Shown here piece by piece: positions 55,074 to 64,000 of a stretch of 64,000 nt of DNA (position 1 is the first letter of the stretch; every line of letters starts with the position of its first letter). The notes under the pieces were generated by a model, which saw nothing but the letters and a program-made list of their open reading frames with translations, made no database searches and was not told the origin of the DNA. A program made the translations under genes and the position numbers. Source of the stretch: Dactylorhiza incarnata (lineage: Eukaryota; Streptophyta; Magnoliopsida; Asparagales; Orchidaceae); the NCBI GenBank assembly GCA_033032865.1, contig JAWHQI010000263.1:3621501-3685500 (forward strand). Reading direction: 5' to 3'.

Positions 55074-56143
55074 TATTAGGGGTTTCTCTTCTGGCACCAG
55101 AATAGAAAATGGCAGCAGGGAGAATTAATTTTGTGTGACTTGAAATCCTTGCGTTCGTATTCTAGGTAATTAATTTTGTATTGCACACGACTTATGATTG
55201 TAATAAGTCCAATTTTGATTGAATGGTAATAAAAATGTGATGGGTATGGTGATCACAAATTTAACGCATGGTGATAACAAAATCAATGTATGATAATTAA
55301 AATGAGAACGCAAGATATTCAAAAAACGATAGCATTATAATCAAAAAATGATCGCAAAAGAATTCAATGTCGGCAGATGGGTCCGGACCGAAAAAATTTC
55401 GGAGAAAAGGAGGCCTTGGGAACACTGGTTTTGAGGGAAAATTGTTTGATAAGCGCATTGTGCCGTTCTTGCGGTATGCGAATAAATAGCGCTACTTTTC
55501 TCTGGCCCCTCTTCTCCTCGTTGAAGACCTCTCCTCTGCAATTTCAAAAAAAAAATCGCCCTACCTTGCCGGGATGCCAAATCCCTAACATTTCACCTAC
55601 GTCGACGCCGCCCAGTGACACAGAGGAAGAGGAAGCATGCACTTGTCGTGAACGCGGTTAAGCTGCAAGGTACGTCGACCAACATCCATTTCCTGGCTAT
55701 TTACGCTTTATGTATTTGCCGACGTCGACCTGTTCATCCTTGTTTTACTTGTCCAACGTCGAAGAGCTAGAGGTTACACTAAATTGGGACTACCAGTCAC
55801 GCAATGGAAGAGGAAAGTGACACTGTTTGTCAGCGCGATGAAGATGTAAGCATCCCTTTTCCTCAGCTAGGTACTGTCGTGAATGGAGTTCAAGGGTTAT
55901 CATTTCACTTTGTTGCCGAGTAGAATCCAACAACGTTTTCTTGGAATAGAGTTTTCATCCCCTGTTGTTTCTTCTAGCAATTTTCGTTCTAACAACTCGA
56001 TGTTGCAGGATGCTGAATGCAATTTAAATTTTTTTGTTGCAAATTTTTTGTCATTCAGGCCGGATTTGTGCTCTGTAAAGTAGTTACGGTCCTGCGGTTA
56101 TTTGTTCCATTTCCAATTTTTTTTGTTCCTGGTGGCTTGTTTC
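55073..56143 (+). other. Leader-like unique DNA, no confirmed gene
   Basis: 55480-55640 has a pyrimidine-rich leader-like stretch. TACGTCGAC/GACGTCGAC words occur at 55600, 55671 and 55722. At 55804 an ATG opens MEEESDTVCQRDED directly before a GTAAGC donor, and an AG acceptor lies near 55990. This could be the 5' end of a gene, perhaps a transposase, interrupted by the hAT MITE, but nothing recognisable follows. Confidence 0.3.
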
Positions 56144-56536
56144 CAGTGGCGGATCCAGAAAATTATAAATGGGGGTGCACAATAAATTTCTAAACACAAA
56201 TGCTAGCGGGGTGAGTAGGAGGGTCGTGGGTCACATGTTGGAAATTAATTTTGGGGGGTGCATATAGTTGAACTTGGTCTTCGAATGACCAAATTTGTTC
56301 TGTGAATAACAAACTTTGGTCCGTGAATAGCTAATACTTGTCCCAAAACAAATTAGTTGCGTGATGTGAGAACGTTTTCATCTTTTCAGAGCTGTTTCTC
56401 CCTCATCTGACCACGTTTTTGACATATAAGTAGTCAAAATTCATTGCTTCGACGAGAGGAATTCAAATCCACTATTTTTTTTGAAAAATAATGGGGGTGT
56501 CAGTGTCCCTCGGGCCCCCCTCTGGATCCGCCCCTG
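56144..56536. mobile_element. hAT MITE (393 bp)
   Basis: Starts CAGTGGCGGATCCAGA and ends with the inverse TCTGGATCCGCCCCTG, the common plant hAT terminus. Exact 8-bp target duplication CTTGTTTC (56136-56143 and 56537-56544). Non-coding. Contains GTGAATAGC/GTGAATAAC repeats near 56300. Confidence 0.95.
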
Positions 56537-57010
56537 CTTGTTTCGGATGTTTTGTTCTGGTTTTTCTTCAAATTATTTTCTTTTCCGTCCAGATGTGTAC
56601 ATACGATAGTTTTTCAGTGCGGACGTTTAGTCTTTCAGTGTACCTACTCGCCAAACTGTGTTCATGCCCATTGTTTGCATTGAGAAATCTTTCATCATAG
56701 TCTTTTTCCCAGACTTATTGTGGTAGTTGCAATCGATTTCAGCTAACTTCGTTAGATATTGTATATGTCAATATCATAAAATTCTCTTATTATATTGTTA
56801 GGATTATATTGTAACTTAGTTAATTTGTTATGTTCCAATAGAAAACATAACATAAAGAAGATTTTGTCCAATGCTCATTTGATATGTTTTTAGTGCTATT
56901 GATTTGTTCCATGTGGTCTGACAATATAACAAATTTAGTGCATGTTTTCACAATTTTCATTCTAGTAGAGAACATAACATGACACATCTATTGGATCTGT
57001 TGACGAATTT
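56537..57010. other. AT-rich DNA, no gene seen
   Basis: Continuation of the unique DNA interrupted by the MITE. AGAAAACATAACAT occurs twice (56840 and 56965). Confidence 0.35.
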
Positions 57011-58313
57011 ATAGGGGAGGGGGTGAATAAGGCTTTTAAGATTTTAAAACAGAATAAGAATATTCTTGATAAACAAAGTAGTTTCGGGATATTTAATAAT
57101 AACCTTATTTTAACTTTGCAAAAAAGATTGTATCAAATGTTACTTTTTAGAAAATGAGGAATTCAAACTTTCTTTGATACCGCCGACGGTAAGTGCTACC
57201 GCCAGACACTAGCTCACAGATTGAATTCCTTGAGTTATACAACACTAATGAACCATGCAATATATTTTGAGTTTAAACTTCGATAGAAAATATTATGTAA
57301 AATATTTATGAATTGAATAAGAAATAAAATTCAGTTAGTGAACAACAAAGAGAGACATGTTTTCATTTCATGAGGTTTAGATTACGAAATGTTTGATTCC
57401 TATGATGCTAGAAATCAATGAGACAATGAAAAAAAAATCCTTTTTCGTTTTCTATACCGACCCTACTCCCAAGGACCGGTTGGCTCTGACCTATCTCTCC
57501 CAAGATAAAGCCTCGAGCCACTGATGTGCAATCCCGGCACACCGCTATAGGCGGGAGCGAGACTGCGGTGCGATCGACAGTGAACCGGTCGTTGTCAAAT
57601 AATAATAAAACGAAAGTAAATCCCCGAGTATCGAATCTCACGCGAACACGGCGGGGTGTATTTTTCGCTCGTAGAGAGACTTGAGATTGAAGTCTCTTTG
57701 GTCGGAAGGGTTTAAAAGGGGTTTTTGCTTTGCACTAACACTAAAGCGAGAAAAAGTAAAACTACAATTGTGCGGGTCGCCTTCACCGCTTCGCGCCTCC
57801 GCGTGTCGCACTCCTCCGCTTCGCTCTTCCACGGGTCGCACTCCTCCGCTTTGCACGTTGCACCTAGCAATCGCTTTGGTCAACCGCGCTCTCAACACGC
57901 AACAATAACCAACCACATGGATAAAAACTAAACAAGAGGTTAGGCCTCCTAAGCTTCTCATATGAACATGAAAATCACAATAACAAAAATATTAACACTT
58001 AAAAAACACACATGTTCACAACGATCATCAAAAGAAAAGACAAGTCCATTCTTCTACCAAATGTGCGGAAAAAGGAGAAGAGATCGGATCGATACAAACA
58101 ATGATCGAACTATTCCGTAGGTGCGAAGGATACTCCGGAGGAACACTCCTTTGTAGCTTCGATCGTTGGCTGTCATCCGAGGTCCTTGAAGTTGTCACAC
58201 CCACTCACCCGTTTTCTTGATTGTACGCACCGTCCACGTCTCCGCCTCAATATCCTAGCTTGCGGAGAGGAAATGACTGTTTTATCTTCACCTTGGAGCT
58301 CTTGGATGATGGG
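57011..58313 (-). mobile_element. Possible copia-type LTR fragment
   Basis: ATAGGGGAGGGGGTGAATAAGG near 57013 resembles the R/U5-side GGGGGGTGAATAGAG word of the copia LTR at 8355, also followed by AT-rich DNA. 57770-57870 holds three CGCACTCCTCCGCTTCG-type tandem units. Ends could not be fixed. It is cut on the right by the element starting at 58314. Confidence 0.3.
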
Positions 58314-58401
58314 TGTCACAACCCGCATTTTCTCAACATTTAAAATGCTATCAGAGTAGGGAAAGCTACGCATTGTGATGCCACGTCACGTAGGGGATGC
58401 C

Positions 58402-59026
58402 TGTAACGGCCCAAGCCTCATTGTCTTGAACCGTTAGACGCCTGGCCCCTTTGTCCAGGACGCCCGGGCTGCAGCCCGCTTAGCACACCCCAACCCATCT
58501 CTGAGACTGTTTCTCATCCACAGCGGGGTGTTGGTAGCGGGGATCGAACACCCGACCTACCCTTGATGAGCCTCCTCAAACAGGACTCATCACCAACTGA
58601 GCTGCAGCTCAGTTGGTGATGAGTCCTGTTTGAGGAGGCTCATCAAGGGTAGGTCGGGTGTTCGATCCCCGCTACCAACACCCCGCTGTGGATGAGAAAC
58701 AGTCTCAGAGATGGGTTGGGGTGTGCTAAGCGGGCTGCAGCCCGGGCGTCCTGGACAAAGGGGCCAGGCGTCTAACGGTTCAAGACAATGAGGCTTGGGC
58801 CGTTACAAAAAAGTGCACTTTTTTGTAACGGCCCAAGCCCCATTGTCTCGGAACCGTTAGACGCCTGGCCCCTTTGTCCAGGACGCCCGGGCTGCAGCCC
58901 GCTTAGCACACCCCAACCCATCTCTGAGACTGTTTCTCATCCACAGCGGGGTGTTGGTAGCGGGGATCGAACACCCGACCTACCCTTGATGAGCCTCCTC
59001 AAACAGGACTCATCACCAACTGAGCT
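58402..59026. repeat. Three alternately inverted copies of a 203-bp tRNA-derived unit
   Basis: 58402-58604 and 58605-58807 form a palindrome that appears perfect over 406 bp (centre CTGAGCTGCAGCTCAG). A 16-bp linker, itself palindromic around GTGCAC, leads to a third copy at 58824-59026 with a few differences. Each unit, read outward from the first centre, starts CAGCTCAGTTGG (pol III A-box type), has GGTGTTCGATCCCC (B-box type) about 45 bp later, and ends GGGCCGTTACA. Best read as a tRNA-derived SINE-like or foldback unit. Non-coding. Confidence 0.88.
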
Positions 59027-61254
59027 TAGCAAAAAGCCTGGTTGGTTTTACTGATCTGCACCCTTCACCGGTTGAAGCGAGATATTTCACCTCTTAATTT
59101 CATGTGCCTGCCTTGTTAAATCCTTCCTATTTTCTCTTATAGCAAGCTAAAAGTTTGGTTATTTCCCTTTGTATGGCTTTCTTTTCTTCTGGTTACTAGA
59201 TGCCCCGGTTTGGGGATGCTCTTTTGGCATATGCTTTATATGAGGAAATTATTTTATTCGAGCCTTACCAATAGCTAACTAGCATATCTATCATTTTATA
59301 GTTTCCATTCTTTCTCCTTCCTTGTCTGCCTGACCGACTGATTTTTTTGGTTTGGTGGCTGTCCCATATATTGCTCATTTGGGGCTGCCTGGTTTATGCT
59401 CTGTTCATGGGGATGCTTCTCAAGTATTGTTGATGGGGGCTGCTGGTTATATATATCCTCTAATTGGGGCTGCTGTAATTATGATCCTACCTATTAGGTT
59501 ATGTGTGGTGTCCCTCTTGGTTGTTGGCAAAGTTCCTTATAGCTTCTTTGTGCCTGTCTTCCCCTTGATTTACCATGGCAGCTTTTGGTATATCTTATTT
59601 TTCCCTTGTTCCCCCTAATTTGAACACTTAATATATAAACCTCCGCGCCTATACGCTAGGAAATTTTCTTGGTATAACCTTAAGTAAATTACCGATTCGT
59701 AAATTTTCTGGGTTTAAGTTTGATGGCTAGGTATTTACTTAGGTTTATGCAAAGTTGGATTTCCTAGGCTCTATGCTAGAGGTTTCGTCTCGTGGGGAAG
59801 TTGTGCATGTCAGCTATTGGTTTTATGCGAGGTTTCTCCTTGGTCTTTATGTTATTGGTTAAATCTTGGACTTATCTGTTTAGTTAAGTATAAGTGGTCC
59901 TGCTCGGTAAATCCCCAAATCCTGCACTGTTCTTTTGTTGGCTATGTTCTGATGGTCTAGCCGGTTAAATTCCCTGGGAGTTTGTTTCCTAATTCCCGAC
60001 GGGTACGGGAAATTAGATGCTAAACTCCTTGGGAATTTCTTTTGCTAGTTCTCGATGACACAACGGAATCATTTATTGCTAATGTGGATAGTTGTGTGGT
60101 TGCATTTTGGGTTTCAAGCTCTTCACCCGTTCCAATTATTGAAACTTTCATTCTTACAGAAAAGTGATCATTTATGGTGTCTGGTCGTGCCCAATTCATT
60201 GCACGGTTTCGAGAAGTTCGTTGGGAGTCAAGTTTGGACTCACCAAGTGTTTTCAAATGAATCGTTGAGTAGTGTTCATTTCTTTGTGACCCTATCCTTA
60301 GGGTGTTATGGTGCTGGTATCTCGGGTTACGTCCCGTGTCTTAATTGAAACTTAATTTGATTATTCAGAACCTTTGTTTTAAGCCTTGCACGGTGGGTAG
60401 TTTTGGGTGGCAGTGGATAAAGTACCACCACCCGGATTTGGTTTTGGGTGGCAGTGGATAGAGGACCACGACCCGGGTTTTGGGCTGCGGGCGTTGGTGG
60501 AAGATACCACCGTCGCAGTACCTTCTTTTGGGAGACGCTTTTCCCTCGAGCTGATCAGTCTCAAGTTCTTAAGCACATATGCTTATATATGTGTATTATG
60601 ATAGTATATGTATGACTATCTCATCTGAGCCGCAATGGCGGACTCGTGGTGGGCTTTGATTGTGTTGACTTACCTTCTGGTGCAGGCTTTTCTTCTTACC
60701 GAGTTCACTCGTTTGAGCTGGCTCGGGTTGTTGTAAGATTATAGATGTTTACCTGCTTAGTTTTCCTTTCTGCACTCTATTATTTCTCTTACTGCTAATC
60801 TTGGTTTTCTTGCACCCTCTTGGGCTGAGGCATTCTTTTCTTATGAATGTCTCAGGTTCAGGTCTTTAGCTGCCGCAGGTATTAGAGCAGCGTCGTTCAG
60901 GTCTCCTGTCGAGACCCTTCCCCTCTTCTAGGTAAGAGGCAGTTTCTTTTTTTGTTGTTCTCCTTCTTTCCTGCGGGTTCGTGTCAGTTGTTGGCGCCCG
61001 TATGGCTTGTACCTTTAGATTACTTGCTAGTAGTATTGCTGTTACTTTTGGGTACTTTACCTACTTGCTCTCTGGGAAGCTCTTTGCTAAGATGTAGTAG
61101 TTACTTTATTGATATAAAAATGTCATCCTTGCACATCATGATTTTTAACAAATGTCACATATTTTGAAAATCGAAGAAAAATCTTTTCCTACTATACTAA
61201 ACATAGATATATGCATATCATTTCTGGAATTGCTTATTTTCTTGCTCATGTAGG

Positions 61255-61340
61255 CTAAAAACAAACCTATTTTCCGCTGCGTATATATAGTTTTCTACTT
61301 ATGGACTAGATGATCCACCGGACCGAGGGACGCGGTCTTA
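61255..61340. repeat. Inverted partner of 61615-61700
   Basis: TTTTCCGCTGCGTATATATAG...GGACTAGATGATCCACC...CCGAGGGACGCGG is the inverse of CCGCGTCCCTCGGCTAGG...GATCAACTAGTCC...TACGCAGCGGAAAA at 61627-61693. Both arms are about 75% alike. Confidence 0.6.
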
Positions 61341-61520
61341 AGCTAAAAATGAAAATTTCTCTTTTAATCCAATCACATATATGTCTTTTATAAAATTATC
61401 GTAAAGAGTGTTTGCCTGAGCGTCTGTAGTCGTCTCCTGCAGGCGTGGCATCACGACGCGTATTTTTCCCTTGCTCTGATATTACGTATTATATTTTTGG
61501 GAAAAATGCGGGTTGTGACA

Positions 61521-63130
61521 ATGCCTACTGACGTTAAGGCAAATCATCCTTCTTCGCAGTCAAGCAAATATTATTATTAACTCAAGGAGGTTTAAATATA
61601 ATTTATGCAAAAAGATTAACAAGCCGCGTCCCTCGGCTAGGTGGATCAACTAGTCCACGCTTTTAAAATATAGTTTTACGCAGCGGAAAAATACTTGATT
61701 TAATTACTTAGTGGCCTAAGTGAACATGAAGACCTAGTGAGGTGCACCATGCAAGATCGAATGTGTGTATTTACTTTATATAAAAGTAGATTTATCACGC
61801 GCAAAAAGTAGTGAGATTACCATTTCAAAACATAATATGCAATGCTACAATTACCTTAGCATATCTAAGCAAGGAGCTATAAAGCCAACCCGCATCTAAT
61901 CATTCCAGAACAAGTGTTCGAAGTAAACAACAAGTAACATCAGTTGTGAAACAAAAGTCTATCCAAACGGCACCACGGGCGCCAACACCTGACACGAACC
62001 CATGGGCCGACAAGTCCACAGAAATATCCTACCTCAAGAGGGTCAGAAGACGGCAGCTAAAGCAGCTCTGCACTAACACCTGCTACTGTCCAGAACCTGA
62101 GGCATTCAAAGAAAGAACACCTCAGAAGCAAGTTACAAGTGGTGCAGAAAACAAGAAAGTAAGCAAACCTCCGCGAGACCGGAGGGAAACAGAAGCTGCA
62201 AGGGTTAGTGACGACAACACTAGCCATAAATAATCATCAGAAAAAAAAGGAAATATGATAATCAACAGGAAAAAGGGAAACAGCAGAAGTAACTGATATT
62301 CAGCAGAAAAACACCCACCAAACGAGGGTGTTAAAACAGGCAAGGTCAAAACTCGCCATCAACAAGAATCATCAACATTCACATTATTATTTATGTTGCT
62401 CTTGTTCAGAATTATAGAGACTGATCAGCTCATCCAAAAGAAGAGCACCGCACCGGGGGCAAAAACCACACCGCGTACGGCCTCTCAATCAAAAGCTTTA
62501 AAGAGCACCGCACCGGGGGCAAAAACCACACCGCGTACGGCCTCCAACAGAATTCATATTTTCATGCAATTTCAAGGAAAAGGGGCGAGGCACATCAGAA
62601 CATAAGACAACATTTTCTTGGTTAACAAGATGAGCAAGATTATATTGAGTAAAAAAATGAGTAAAAGTAGGGCAGATGATAAAATTCAGCATAAACCAAG
62701 TACTGAGAACAAAGGTGAGAACCACAACAAAAAAAAAGAAGTAAAGGGGTTTTAGCAAAGAGAATGAGCAAGATCACCACTTGCCTTCAAACCACCGGAA
62801 TCGTTCTCCGAACAACTCCTCGTCGTAGATCGGCCCAAAAGGAGGCACGACAAGGCGAGATCTACAGAAAAATGGCCAATACGAAGGTTAGGGCCGAAAA
62901 ACCTAACGAAAAAGTTCCACGAAACGAATGGAAATTACCACGAGGACGAAGCTCTCGCCGAGAGCTTTCCGAATCTATGCTCGGCTCGCGATTTCGACCA
63001 TCGGAGCTCCGTCGGCGGCGTCCGGAAGATTCAAGAATTCGCCACTCCCGTCGCTCGTTTTTTTCTCTCTGGTCCAGACAGAATGAGGAAGAAGAAGAGG
63101 GCTGGGTTTACTCTCCTTTAGGCAACATAA
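61521..63130 (-). mobile_element. LTR-like region, probably minus strand
   Basis: No recognisable protein. 62441-62545 contains a 60-bp direct duplication (AGAGCACCGCACCGGGGGC...CGCGTACGGCCTC). The GC-rich 62790-63110 stretch read on the minus strand looks like an LTR leader (CTCTTCTTCTTCC then ...CTCTCGGCGAGAGC). The plus frame 62764-63135 is Arg-rich and has no known motif. Ends not identified. Confidence 0.35.
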
Positions 63131-63190
63131 CATAATTTTAATAATAATAATTATTATAATATCATTATTATTATTAATAGTAATAGATGG

Positions 63191-63223
<33 letters not shown>

Positions 63224-63640
63224 GTTATTATTAATAGAAGGGGCTAAAGACGAACGGAAAGATTTGTCGAACGGAGAGTTTGTCGAGCGGAGATGATTTG
63301 TCGAACGGCGCTTGCATAAATATGCATATATATATATAAACTTTATAATAATAATAATAATAATATCACCTCATTCGTCGAACGATGCATGCATAAAAAG
63401 GGGGTTCGTCAAAGGGCACGCTGAAGGGGGTCGACGAATGCTAATTTCTTTCTTTAAACGTCGAACGTGGCTTTATATATAAATACACATATATATTAAT
63501 ATATATATATATATATATGTATATATAAGCTGCTCGTCGAACGATGCTTCTGATCAGTTGAACGATGCTAGCCAAATGTACATATATATACATATATGAT
63601 AATTATAATAATAATAATAATAATATTATTATTTTATCAT
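63131..63640. repeat. (TAA)n/(TA)n microsatellites and TCGTCGAACG repeats
   Basis: (TAA)n tracts at 63140-63232, 63345-63365 and 63601-63630, (TA)n at 63325-63340 and 63500-63520. Between them the word TCGTCGAACGATGC or TTGTCGAACGG recurs at least six times (63265, 63298, 63379, 63466, 63533). Confidence 0.85.
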
Positions 63641-64000
63641 CAAAAATTAAACGGACGCTGAATCCAACGAAAATTTCGCCTAAGGTGAACGGCGGCTCTA
63701 CGAATCCAACGGTGAAGTTGGAATCAAAATCCGACGTGCCGTTCTCGAGATATAAATGACGGAATTTACGGCGAACTTTAAATACATACAAACTTCTAAA
63801 ATGCGCCGAGCCTCCAAATGGCTCGGATCGCGACGAAACTTGACAGGTAAGTCTAAAATTAAATAATCTAATTTGCTAACGTAAAATTTTCCAATTCCGG
63901 GTCGTCGCAAAATTCGGTCGACTTGACCCAAACGGACGCGAAAACGCACAAACGGCGACGCGCCGCTAACTCGACGTTAAAAGTAACGCCCCGACGTCAT
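63641..64000. other. Unique GC-moderate DNA to the window edge
   Basis: Reads like the U3 of a plant gypsy LTR (GATCGCGACGAAACTTGACAGG, AATTCCGGGTCGTCGC, GTAACGCCCCGACG) but is cut by the window end. No gene seen. Confidence 0.3.

Larger units (their letters stand above)
58314..61520 (+). mobile_element. 3.2-kb element with ~75-bp terminal inverted repeats (LTR-like ends)
   Basis: Left end TGTCACAACCCGCATTTT, right end AAAATGCGGGTTGTGACA. Similarity continues inward to GTGATGCCACG on both arms (about 75 bp, gapped). TG...CA ends and the T-rich, non-coding interior suit a gypsy solo LTR, but LTRs do not normally have such long terminal inverted repeats. Flanks ATGGG and ATGCC are a poor target duplication. 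The interior has the palindromic tRNA-like units and, near 60410-60480, a duplicated TTTTGGGTGGCAGTGGATA. Confidence 0.45.

Noticed and set aside
58605..58690. A functional tRNA gene
   Set aside because: A- and B-box-like words are present, but spacing and arms do not give a complete tRNA; a SINE-like unit is more likely.
62764..63135. Arg-rich 123-residue protein
   Set aside because: No motif; the region looks like an LTR leader on the opposite strand.

Overview
The window is nuclear DNA of a flowering plant. Evidence: a degenerate SWEET sugar-transporter gene with the plant SWEET exon sizes, and nested plant-type transposons (MULE, CACTA, hAT, Ty1/copia, Ty3/gypsy, tRNA-related foldbacks). 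I recognise no intact ordinary host gene. No species can be named. Almost every long open frame is transposon coding sequence or a translated tandem repeat.

Layout: 0-6.4 kb holds a GC-rich minisatellite, a ~620-bp dispersed repeat (R1), a broken copia LTR, the minus-strand SWEET pseudogene split by two tandem hAT-like elements, one CACTA terminus, a 21-bp hairpin repeat and a MULE-type MITE. 6.4-22.3 kb is one autonomous-type MULE. Its transposase gene is split by an 11.2-kb minus-strand copia-type element (gag plus an env-position ORF, no pol), and that element is itself split by a 3.7-kb gypsy remnant. Both insertions are fixed by 5-bp target duplications (CACGT/CGCGT and ATGTC). 22.3-24.6 kb holds old repeats, a 429-bp foldback element and R1 copy 2.

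24.6-32.8 kb is a gag-only gypsy element whose pol position is filled by an 86-bp array (about 32 units) and a related 78-bp array (about 12 units). A solo LTR sits inside the 86-bp array. It abuts a CACTA (DUF4218/DUF4216) transposase pseudogene, into which a structurally complete copia element (34356-40380, TSD AAATC) inserted. That element has one reading frame with four in-frame stops and no frameshift.

40.4-48.4 kb holds a tRNA-like foldback, a second copy of the SWEET/hAT segment, AT-rich DNA, one unidentified minus-strand gene candidate at 44.8-45.7 kb, inverted copies of the first minisatellite and R1, a gypsy-type gag fragment and a GC-rich minisatellite. 48461-53701 is a 5.2-kb solo LTR with TSD CCCTC. 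53.7-64 kb is LTR-like and microsatellite DNA with an exact hAT MITE (56144-56536, TSD CTTGTTTC) and a striking 406-bp perfect palindrome with a third arm (58402-59026) built from a tRNA-derived 203-bp unit.

The main biology is layered insertion with readable order: target duplications, splice sites and frames let the events be dated relative to one another. I found no sign of a bacterial-type or wholly new gene system. The least explained structures are the palindromic tRNA-like units, the paired 86/78-bp arrays and the pol-less copia with CGTCGA-rich clusters.
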